Positions 7,580-14,530 of a stretch of 64,000 nt of DNA are shown one piece after another. Source of the stretch: CADDYT01 sp035294125 (lineage in GTDB: Bacteria; Chloroflexota; Ktedonobacteria; Ktedonobacterales; Ktedonobacteraceae); NCBI GenBank assembly GCA_035294125.1, contig DATGLM010000019.1, positions 123,588 to 187,587 of the forward strand, read 5' to 3'. The position numbers were made by a program, and so were the translations under genes. How positions within the stretch are numbered: the stretch's first letter is position 1; each line of letters starts with the position of its first letter. A model generated the notes under the pieces. It had not been told where the DNA came from. It did no database searches and worked only from the letters and a program-made list of their open reading frames with translations.

Positions 7580-9646
7580 GTGACAAGAGTCATAGCACCG
7601 CAGCCGCCACAGGAGCCAGAGAAAACGAACTCCTGGAAGCAGCAACTGGATACCAAGCGCCATGTAATCGTCTACCCCCGCGTTTCGACACCAGAACAGA
7701 TGAAGAACGTGAGCGCCGAGATGCAGCAGGATAAAACATTCGTGCTCAAGTACGGGTGGCCCGATGAACTTATCATTATGGATACGTCCGACCTGGGGCT
7801 ATCTGGGCAACTCAGGATGGAAGACCGGCCAGCGTTCAACAGGTCGCTCAGGCTTATCGCCGAGGGAACGGCAAAAACGGTGGTTGCTGCCAGGGTTGAC
7901 AGGCTATTCCGTGATCGCTGGGGCAAGGAGTACGCCAAGTTCATGGAAATTTGCTATACGTACAGCGTAAAGGTCGTAACCCTCACCGTTGATCGCAGGG
8001 CGATCGACTTCGTGTACGATTTCTCTATCTCCTCGCATGTAGACCAGTTCAGGCGAGAGTGCGAAGCCGCATGGAAGTATATCGAAAGACACATCTACAT
8101 GATGGCTGAAGCCAAAAACGAGCTGGGGAGAAGGGGGCTCTGGTTCGGGGCGAACATGCCAACCGGCTACATACCCGATCGACGTGAAGAGATAGATGGC
8201 AGGGAGAATCCCGACTTCCGGAAGATCTTTCCTTACTGGCCTCACGGTGAGAAGATAGACTGGTTGTACGACAAATTCATGGAGATGGCAGGCAACGTGG
8301 CAGGGATGTGCCGGGAAGTTGCGAGACTGCCTTACCTTTTTCCGCCATTTGAAGAGCACATAGACAAGGAAATAGTGAACAGGTGCCCGCTCACAAAGGT
8401 ACTGGACGAGGAGGGAAAGCTCATAGGGTATACAATCGGCTCAGAGAAGGGCTTACGCGACATGCTCGCCAACCCCGTGTACGCCGGCATGTGGGTACAC
8501 AAGGGGGTGTTAATCAGCAGCGACAACCACGAGGCGATCGTGGAACTGGGTAAGTTCCTCTATGCGTTCAACCGTTTGTCGCCCACCAACCTCGACGGGA
8601 CACCAAACGAGGAGTACCTCGAGAGGTGCAAGAAGTACGTGAAGAAACACCGCTCAGACCAGCCCGCACTGCTGAGAAACTGCGTCTTCGCTAAGGACGA
8701 CCGCTATCGCGTGCGCGTGAAGGATGTCCCCCGACACGGGAGCCAGGCAGGTAGCCCTGCCCGGCCGTTTTATTCATTCGTCTTGAAGAGCATGTCAGGC
8801 GAGTCGAGGAAGTACATGCTGCCGGCAGAGGACGTGGATAGCTTCTTCCTGGATGTTCTTAGAGAGCGGCTGCTGGAGAGTGACGATTTCGAGCAGTTTC
8901 TTGAGGAGGAAGAAGCTGTACAGACCTCACGGGCGCAATTACTGAAAGACATAGACGAGCAGGTCCAGGCCGTCGGCTCGCTCATGCGTAAGATCGAACA
9001 ACAAGTCACATCGGGACTGCTCACAAACCCGCGTCTGCTCCAGAAGGCCGACGAAGAGTACAACGGGCTGGAGGAAGAGCTACAACGGCTACAAGCCCGC
9101 AGGAAAGAGGTCGCTACCACCAGGACCCACGCGCAAAAACGGCGCACCTACAAGCAGCTCATGTTCGATGCCGGTGAGTGCTGGGACGAGGTTGTACCGC
9201 CCGAAGAGTACCCCGTCATGGTCGACGCCTTCGTGGAGAAAGTGGTGCTTGACAACATTGCCCCGCGCTTCTACACTATGACCATATACTGGCGCGACCC
9301 TGCTTGGGGTATCGACGAGTTGGTGTGCTTCCGTTCGGGCAACCCCTCCATAAGCTGGACAGCGGAGGAAGACGAACTGCTGGGGGAGCACTACCCGACG
9401 GCGACGCCGCAGGCCCTCCTGAAGATGTTCCCGCACAGGAGCCCCTACGGTATCAAGCACCGCGCGGTACGCCTGGGCCTCGAGACGGAGAAGCCGAAGC
9501 CGTGGGGCAGGATGCTCGGCTTCTCGTTCAGCCTGCAGGACTACGAGATCATGGAACGCTATGGATTAACGGAGGATGACTTACGCGACGAAGCAGGTGC
9601 CAAATTGATAAGTACGGCAAGGTCTGGGAAGAGGCCACCGGCATGA
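7580..9646 (+). CDS. Large serine recombinase (integrase)
   Basis: 688 residues from a GTG, with AAAGGGA about ten bases before it. The N-terminal catalytic domain has VIVYPRVSTPEQ with the nucleophile at Ser36, and the VVAARVDRLFRDR motif near residue 105. The recombinase domain follows with DMLANPVYAGMWVHKG near 300. A long charged coiled coil is at about 430-530. Near the C-terminus, from Trp593, SWTAEEDELL and HRSPYGIKHRAVRLGL form a Myb/SANT-like fold that is unusual in serine integrases. The typical CxxC zinc ribbon is not evident. The last dozen or so codons and the stop lie in host-gene DNA (see the junction), so the C-terminus depends on the insertion site. It should catalyse unidirectional attP x attB integration. 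Confidence 0.9.
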   Translation: MTRVIAPQPPQEPEKTNSWKQQLDTKRHVIVYPRVSTPEQMKNVSAEMQQDKTFVLKYGWPDELIIMDTSDLGLSGQLRMEDRPAFNRSLRLIAEGTAKTVVAARVDRLFRDRWGKEYAKFMEICYTYSVKVVTLTVDRRAIDFVYDFSISSHVDQFRRECEAAWKYIERHIYMMAEAKNELGRRGLWFGANMPTGYIPDRREEIDGRENPDFRKIFPYWPHGEKIDWLYDKFMEMAGNVAGMCREVARLPYLFPPFEEHIDKEIVNRCPLTKVLDEEGKLIGYTIGSEKGLRDMLANPVYAGMWVHKGVLISSDNHEAIVELGKFLYAFNRLSPTNLDGTPNEEYLERCKKYVKKHRSDQPALLRNCVFAKDDRYRVRVKDVPRHGSQAGSPARPFYSFVLKSMSGESRKYMLPAEDVDSFFLDVLRERLLESDDFEQFLEEEEAVQTSRAQLLKDIDEQVQAVGSLMRKIEQQVTSGLLTNPRLLQKADEEYNGLEEELQRLQARRKEVATTRTHAQKRRTYKQLMFDAGECWDEVVPPEEYPVMVDAFVEKVVLDNIAPRFYTMTIYWRDPAWGIDELVCFRSGNPSISWTAEEDELLGEHYPTATPQALLKMFPHRSPYGIKHRAVRLGLETEKPKPWGRMLGFSFSLQDYEIMERYGLTEDDLRDEAGAKLISTARSGKRPPA
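9585..9607. other. Right attachment-site junction inside acyl-CoA synthetase gene
   Basis: From base 9607 the +1-shifted frame relative to the recombinase reads DKYGKVWEEATG and continues as a normal acyl-CoA synthetase. Upstream of about 9600 that frame loses similarity while the recombinase frame is coding. The crossover must therefore lie close to 9585-9607. The exact core (normally a dinucleotide for serine integrases) cannot be set without the left junction. Confidence 0.6.
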
Positions 9647-10302
9647 CCATCCGCGATGGCTATGGGCAGACCGAGACCGTGCTGCTGTGCGCCAACTTCC
9701 CGCCCCTGCCTGTCAAGCCCGGCTCGATGGGCAAACCCTCCCCCGGCTTCGACGTCGAAGTCATCGACCACGAGGGCAACCCGCTGCCGCCTAACAAAGA
9801 GGGCGATATAGCAGTGCGCGTGAAGCCAGAGCGCCCGACATGGATGTTCAAAGAGTACTGGCGCAATCCTGAGGCCACCAACGCCTGCATTCGCGGCGAC
9901 TGGTATATCACCGGCGACCGCGCCTACAAGGACGAAGACGGCTACTTCTGGTTCGTGGGCCGCGCCGATGATGTCATCATCAGCGCGGGCTATCGCATCG
10001 GCCCCTTCGAGGTCGAAAGCGCCCTCAAGGAGCACCCCGCAGTAGCCGAGTCCGCAGTGGTTGCCAGTCCAGATGAAATGCGAGGCGAAATTGTCAAAGC
10101 CTTCGTCATCCTTGCCCCCGGCTACACCCCCTCGCCCGAACTCGCCAGCGCACTGCAAGAGCACGTCAAAAAAGTCACCGCCCCCTACAAATACCCCCGC
10201 GAAATCGAATTCGTTGGCAGCCTGCCCAAAACGATCTCAGGCAAGATTCGCAGGGTGGAACTGCGCGAACGCGAGCGAGCAAGAAAACAGGGAAAACAAT
10301 AA
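9607..10302 (+). pseudogene. 3' third of an acyl-CoA/acetyl-CoA synthetase, split by the mobile element
   Basis: About 232 codons without their own initiation region. Motifs of the AMP-forming adenylate superfamily are intact: DGYGQTE at the start, GDWYITGDRAYKDEDGYFWF, then GRADDVIISAGYRIGPFEVE and the C-terminal PKTISGKIRR with the catalytic Lys. The sequence best resembles medium-chain acyl-CoA synthetases (inference from memory of the family). The N-terminal two-thirds, including the P-loop, is missing because the integrative element interrupts the gene. An internal ATG at 9643 could start a fragment, but it has no clear ribosome binding site. After excision the gene would be restored. 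A good terminator follows. Confidence 0.85.
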
Positions 10303-10333
10303 AATTTTAGATTTCTGTTTCGAGTAGAACCAG

Positions 10334-10368
10334 GAAGGAAGAGCGCTGCTTGTGTACGCTCTTCCTTC
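10334..10368 (+). terminator. Rho-independent terminator after the synthetase fragment
   Basis: GAAGGAAGAGCG (10334-10345) pairs perfectly with CGCTCTTCCTTC (10357-10368) across an 11-base loop, and TTCTTTCT follows. Confidence 0.8.
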
Positions 10369-10720
10369 TTTCTATCCATCAGAAAATCTTATTTGGCGAA
10401 AAAAGTTTTGACTCTCTTAACATGGATCACGTGACGTAGCTCATCGGTGCTCACCGGGAAGAGGTAGACCTGCTGGTAGAGATGCCAGAAGATCAACGCG
10501 CAGTATTAAAGGCACAATGAGCAGAATCGCTCTCGCTCTTGGGAATGGATGCTTTGAAACATAGACGCGAGCTAGAGAATAGATCTCCTACTTTTTATCC
10601 CATAGCAAATTCTGATCGCTTGCACCGGGTAGTCTTCCTACAGATGGCACTCTGCCGTGCAAGATATAATAAGGGAGATATGATTGAAATTTTTTACATC
10701 ACACGACAAAGGACATCATC
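10369..10720. other. Intergenic region before comB-like gene
   Basis: Mostly non-coding. Around 10420-10520 a short frame reads LIGAHREEVDLLVEMPEDQR and is interrupted by a TAG, which could be the relic of a small gene. TATAAT at 10665-10670 is a perfect -10 about 50 bases before the comB-like start, but no good -35 sits at 16-18 bases. Confidence 0.4.
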
Positions 10721-11470
10721 TTGTATCTCAACGTCTTCTTTACGCCTGCTGATATCGCGCCGGTCGCGGACGAACTGAGCGCGCGCGATGTGTTTATTGT
10801 GATCGATGTTATCCGCGCCACTACAACAATTGCCACTGTGCTGGGACAGGGGGCGGAGCGCGTGCTGGTCGCGCCGACTATCGAGCGGGCGCGAGCGGCG
10901 GCAGCGAAAATACCGGGCAGCCTGCTGTGTGGAGAGCGCAATGTGCGGCCCGTGGCGGGCTTTGATTATGGCAACTCGCCCAGCCAGTTTGCGCAGCTTG
11001 ATCTCAGCGGGCGAACGATGATTCTCACCACGACCAACGGCACACGCGCCTTCTATGCCTGCCCGCCGGAAGCGGCGCGACTGGCGGGCAGCCTCTACAA
11101 CGCGCATGCCGTGACGGAACGCGCCCTGGAACTTGCCCGCGAGCGCGGGGGCGACATCCACCTCGTCTGCTCTGGCGAGCTTGGCTACTTTGCGCTGGAC
11201 GACGCCGTCTGCGCTGGTGGCCTTGTGCTTGAAATGCTGCACCAGCAGCCGCATATTCCCATGCTCGAAAGCGCAGACGCCGCTATCACGCTCTTTCGCG
11301 CCTACGAGCCGCCCATTATCCTTACACGCTGCAACTCCGCCAGAAGCGTTATCGAGGCCGGTCTCAGCGCCGACACTGATTTCTGCATGCAGATCAGCAA
11401 AAGTGGCATCGTTCCCGTGGTCACCGGAGTGGACGAGACGACGAACCTGCTTGAGCTGGTGAGGGGATAG
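10721..11470 (+). CDS. comB: ComB-like 2-phosphosulfolactate phosphatase
   Basis: 249 residues from a TTG with AAAGGA seven bases upstream. The family pattern is clear: VFIVIDVIRATTTIATVLGQ at about 24-43, CGERNVRPVAGFDYGNSP at 70-87, and TMILTTTNGTRAF at 99-111, with CSGE and DDAVCAGGLV further on. ComB hydrolyses 2-phosphosulfolactate to sulfolactate in coenzyme M synthesis in methanogens. Bacteria without coenzyme M also carry the protein, so the physiological substrate here is unknown. Family assignment is firm, the reaction is by homology. It converges with the quinone oxidoreductase gene, the two stops being one base apart. Confidence 0.85.
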   Translation: MYLNVFFTPADIAPVADELSARDVFIVIDVIRATTTIATVLGQGAERVLVAPTIERARAAAAKIPGSLLCGERNVRPVAGFDYGNSPSQFAQLDLSGRTMILTTTNGTRAFYACPPEAARLAGSLYNAHAVTERALELARERGGDIHLVCSGELGYFALDDAVCAGGLVLEMLHQQPHIPMLESADAAITLFRAYEPPIILTRCNSARSVIEAGLSADTDFCMQISKSGIVPVVTGVDETTNLLELVRG

Positions 11471-11471
11471 A

Positions 11472-12446
11472 CTATACCGTCACTACCAGCTTGCCGAAGT
11501 TGCGGTTCTCACCCATCTCGGTGTGCGCCTGGGCGATCCGCTCAAGCGGGTAGACCTTTTCGATGATGGGCTTGATCGTGCCGTTTGCCAGCAGGGGCAG
11601 CACGTGGGCGGCGAAGCGGCGCGTGACCGCCATCTTCTCCTCCAATGTGCGCGTGCGTAGCGTCACCCCTTTGAGCGTGGCGCGTTTGCCCATCAGCATG
11701 CCGATGTTGAGGTTGGCCTGCGCGCCACCCATAGTGGCAAGGTAGACGATGCGGCCCCATGTAGCCAGCACCTCCAGGTTCTGTTGCAGGTAGGTTGCGC
11801 CCACGAAATCGAGTACGACATTGACGCCCGCGCCATGCGTCAGGCTCCGCACCTCGGCGGCGAAGTTCTGGTCGGAAAGGCCCACATCGAGACCCAGCGG
11901 CTTCGCGCGTTCCAGTTTCTGAGGCGTGCGCGAGGTGCCGTAGACGGTTGCGCCCGTCGCGCGCGCAAGCTGGATGGCGGCTGTACCGACACCACTGCCA
12001 GCGGCGTGAATCAGTACCGTCTCGCCCATCTGGAGATTGGCCTGCGTAAAGAGCGCATCGTGAGCGGTCATGAAGACCTCTGGAACGCCCGCGGCCTGCA
12101 CAAAATCCAGGTTCTCAGGGATCTCGACCAGCATGCCCTCCGGTGCCAGCACATACTCAGCCTGCGCTCCCCCACCGACAAGACCCATCACGCGCTGGCC
12201 CGGCTCCCACTGCCGCACCAGCGGCCCCACCGCCTCCACAACACCCGCAAATTCCAGCCCTGGTATATTGCTCGGCGCTCCCGGCGGCGCGGGATAGCCC
12301 CCCGCTCGCTGCAACAGATCGGCCCGGTTGATGCCCGCCGCATGCACCCGCACGCGCACAAGATCACCCTCCGACTCCGGCTCCGGCACCTCCTGTACCT
12401 CCAACACCTCCGGCCCGCCCGGTCTCGTAATCACCACTGCTCGCAT
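11472..12446 (-). CDS. NADPH:quinone oxidoreductase, MDR superfamily (PIG3-like)
   Basis: 324 residues. It begins MRAVVITRPGGPEVL, typical of the TP53I3/QOR branch of medium-chain dehydrogenases. The GroES-like half contains GINRADLLQRAGGYPAPPG and PGLEFAGVV. The nucleotide-binding half has VLIHAAGSGVGTAAIQLA (AxGxVG-like turn) at about 144-161. No catalytic-zinc ligands are present, as expected for quinone reductases. AGGAGG is about 11 bases before the ATG. It should reduce quinones or enones with NADPH in the cytoplasm. It lies downstream of, and in the same direction as, the yciH-like gene, with 178 bases between. Confidence 0.88.
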   Translation of the reverse strand: MRAVVITRPGGPEVLEVQEVPEPESEGDLVRVRVHAAGINRADLLQRAGGYPAPPGAPSNIPGLEFAGVVEAVGPLVRQWEPGQRVMGLVGGGAQAEYVLAPEGMLVEIPENLDFVQAAGVPEVFMTAHDALFTQANLQMGETVLIHAAGSGVGTAAIQLARATGATVYGTSRTPQKLERAKPLGLDVGLSDQNFAAEVRSLTHGAGVNVVLDFVGATYLQQNLEVLATWGRIVYLATMGGAQANLNIGMLMGKRATLKGVTLRTRTLEEKMAVTRRFAAHVLPLLANGTIKPIIEKVYPLERIAQAHTEMGENRNFGKLVVTV

Positions 12447-12624
12447 AGATACACATGCCTCCTGTTTCTAATCTGGAAATAGCTTGATGTTTATATCATT
12501 GCACCGACGCAAGGAATGCCGCAAGAAACCTTTCGGACAGGGCCTGCTGAAGCAGATGCCCCGCGCTTGCCCGCCCGGTGCGGATCCGCAGGCCAGTGGA
12601 AAGCGAACACAGGGGAGGATACCA

Positions 12625-12984
12625 TCAGCCACCTGCGCGCTTCACTTTGTAACCGAGTTCACTCAGCCGGGCCATTACCTTCTCGCAGTGGTCGCCCTGG
12701 ATTTCTATGTTCCCTTCCTTGACAGTGCCGCCGGAGCCGCACAGCTTCTTGAGCTGCTGTGCCAGCGCACTCAGTTCTGCCTCGCTTCCCATCACCCCGT
12801 TGATCACGGTGACGGTTTTCCCGCCGCGTCCTTTGCGGTCGCGCACCACGCGCACAATACCATCACTTTTTTTGCCCGCTCCTGTGGCGGGCGTCTCGCA
12901 GCGACAGCGTTTGTAGGGCTGCCCGCAGGTGGGGCAGGTATCGACTCTTCCTGTATCGGTTGAATAAACCAGGCGATCTGGCAT
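12625..12984 (-). CDS. yciH: YciH/SUI1-type translation factor with zinc-knuckle N-terminus
   Basis: 119 residues. The C-terminal two-thirds is the SUI1/eIF1 domain (VRVVRDRKGRGGKTVTVI, then QQLKKLCGSGGTVKEG and EIQGDHCEKVMARLSELGYK). The N-terminal part has CPTCGQPYKRCRC, a four-Cys cluster likely to bind zinc. eIF1 monitors start-codon choice in archaea and eukaryotes. Bacterial YciH is associated with translation initiation under stress. The gene is divergent from the Ser/Thr kinase with about 127 bases between the starts. The assignment is firm, its exact role in this organism is not known. Confidence 0.9.
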   Translation of the reverse strand: MPDRLVYSTDTGRVDTCPTCGQPYKRCRCETPATGAGKKSDGIVRVVRDRKGRGGKTVTVINGVMGSEAELSALAQQLKKLCGSGGTVKEGNIEIQGDHCEKVMARLSELGYKVKRAGG

Positions 12985-13111
12985 AGTCTCTCCCCTTACG
13001 TATCACCACATCTTGTCCAGGAAAAATTGTATCACGACAGAAAAGTGGAATCCATTTGTCCCTCCGGTTATACTGTAATATGGAAACTCAAAAATAAGAG
13101 GATAGTTCGTG

Positions 13112-14320
13112 ATGCGTGGGGAAAGTGGGATGTTGGTGCTGGCGGGAACAAGGATGGGGCGCTATCGGCTCTCACGCTCCCTGGGAAAAGGTGGCACGGC
13201 AGAAGTTTTTCTGGCCTATGATGAGCAGATGCGCCGGACAGTCGCGGTGAAGGTAGTGGACAGCAGGGAGTTTGACCTTTTACGGCGTTTCCTGCGCGAA
13301 GTGGAAACGATTGGCTCCCTCACACACGAGCACATTTTGCCGGTCTTCGATTATGGCGAGCAGGGCGAGTGGCGCTACCTCGTCATGCAGTACGTGGAAG
13401 GGGGTACGCTGCGCGAGCGCTTGCAGAATGGGCCGCTCGCGCTCGCAGAAACCAATGCCATCCTGCAACAGATTGCCAGCGCCTTGCAGTTCGCGCACGC
13501 GCGCGGCATCATTCACCGCGACATCAAACCCTCCAATATCCTCCTGCGCGGCAACTATGTCTACCTCGCCGATTTTGGCCTGGCCCGTTCGCTGGATATC
13601 GCCAGCAGCCTGACCAAAACCGGCAGCATCCTCGGAACGCCCGAATATATAGCCCCCGAACTGGCGAACGGGGAGGCCACGGCCAGCGTCGATATCTACG
13701 CGCTGGGCATCGTGCTCTACCAGATGCTGACCGGACGCGTCCCCTTTAGCGGCAACAGCGTGCTGGCAATCTACTGGAAACACTTGCAGGAAGCCCCTGT
13801 CCCGCCTTCTCTACTCAACCCCACGCTTCCCGCTTCGGTTGATGCAGTTGTGCTGCGCGCGCTGGCAAAGGACCCGCGCCAGCGTTTCCAGACTGCAGGC
13901 CAACTGGCGGAAGCCTTTGCGCTGGCCCTTGATAGCCACCGGCAATCGCGTACCTTTGTCGATAGAGATGCACAGAAATTAGCATTGCCCTTGTGCCGCC
14001 TGCGCCCCCGTAACGGCTTCACGCTCATTCTCGCGCTAGCCCTGCTCTTCCTCCTGGCAACCTCCCTCTCATTCACCTTCCTCACCGCCGATAGCCCACG
14101 ACCACAGCCCGTGCTGGTGCGGGAATTTTACCCCGCCTCGCTGCCTACCGGCACACCTCAAAAACGCACAACACCAACAGCGCCGCCAACAAAAATCACC
14201 CACACAACCATCTCGCCGCGTCCCTCGCCTCCTCCTCCTGCAAAGCCGACGCCAAAACCCACTCCCAGGCCACCTGACCAGTGGCACAGGCATCGGCGTT
14301 GGAAGAACGAAGTGTCTTAA
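13112..14320 (+). CDS. Membrane Ser/Thr protein kinase with Pro/Thr-rich outer tail
   Basis: About 402 residues; the start is either the ATG at 13112 or the adjacent GTG at 13109, both near AAGAGGA. All kinase motifs are present: glycine loop GKGGTAEV (about 26-33), VAVKVV, HRDIKPSN (about 135-142), DFGLA, and GTPEYIAPE of the activation segment. This is a Hanks-type (PknB-like) enzyme. A transmembrane helix at about 303-324 follows a short linker. The remaining 75 residues are rich in Pro, Thr and Lys with no PASTA or other sensor fold. It thus looks like a receptor with a wall-spanning stalk. Neighbours give no substrate. Confidence 0.92.
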   Translation: MRGESGMLVLAGTRMGRYRLSRSLGKGGTAEVFLAYDEQMRRTVAVKVVDSREFDLLRRFLREVETIGSLTHEHILPVFDYGEQGEWRYLVMQYVEGGTLRERLQNGPLALAETNAILQQIASALQFAHARGIIHRDIKPSNILLRGNYVYLADFGLARSLDIASSLTKTGSILGTPEYIAPELANGEATASVDIYALGIVLYQMLTGRVPFSGNSVLAIYWKHLQEAPVPPSLLNPTLPASVDAVVLRALAKDPRQRFQTAGQLAEAFALALDSHRQSRTFVDRDAQKLALPLCRLRPRNGFTLILALALLFLLATSLSFTFLTADSPRPQPVLVREFYPASLPTGTPQKRTTPTAPPTKITHTTISPRPSPPPPAKPTPKPTPRPPDQWHRHRRWKNEVS

Positions 14321-14384
14321 TCTCGAATGACACGTCTGGATGAGTTTTAACTGTATGTTAACTTGCCTTGCTTCCTCGCTCATG

Positions 14385-14404
14385 GTATTCTGTGCTTAGA
14401 ATAC
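14385..14404. promoter_or_regulatory. Operator-like inverted repeat upstream of DNA polymerase gene
   Basis: GTATTCT (14385-14391) and AGAATAC (14398-14404) are separated by six bases, about 130 bases before the polymerase start. A second short hairpin, GGATGGA/TCCATCC, is at 14479-14497. Either may be regulatory. Confidence 0.35.
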
Positions 14405-14530
14405 TTGTTCATGCTTAATATCAAAACCGGTTAGTTACTACACATTCGGTTGAGCGTCTCAGAGCGGTTATGCTCCCTGGATGGATAGTGTCCATCCGGA
14501 TTTGATATAAGTCATATCAGGAGTGTGCTC

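Larger units (their letters stand above)
1..9606. mobile_element. Right part of an integrative mobilizable/conjugative element
   Basis: Seen: a relaxase, a VirD4-type coupling protein, an excisionase-like HTH protein and a large serine recombinase lie together. The recombinase sits at the extreme right, and directly after it comes the 3' third of an acyl-CoA synthetase gene with no start codon of its own. Known: large serine integrases usually sit beside one attachment site and often insert into conserved genes. Inferred: this is the right end of an element whose left end lies before base 1. No VirB4-type ATPase or channel genes are visible, so whether it is an autonomous ICE or only mobilizable cannot be decided here. 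The right boundary is estimated to within about 20 bases. Confidence 0.8.

Noticed and set aside
7498..7734. 78-codon frame overlapping the recombinase start
   Set aside because: It has AGGAG upstream, but the product changes to a low-complexity Ala/Arg/Glu string where it overlaps the recombinase; probably a shadow.
10539..10778. 79-codon frame before the comB-like gene
   Set aside because: It runs into the comB-like gene in another frame and has Ser/Arg-rich shadow composition at the end.
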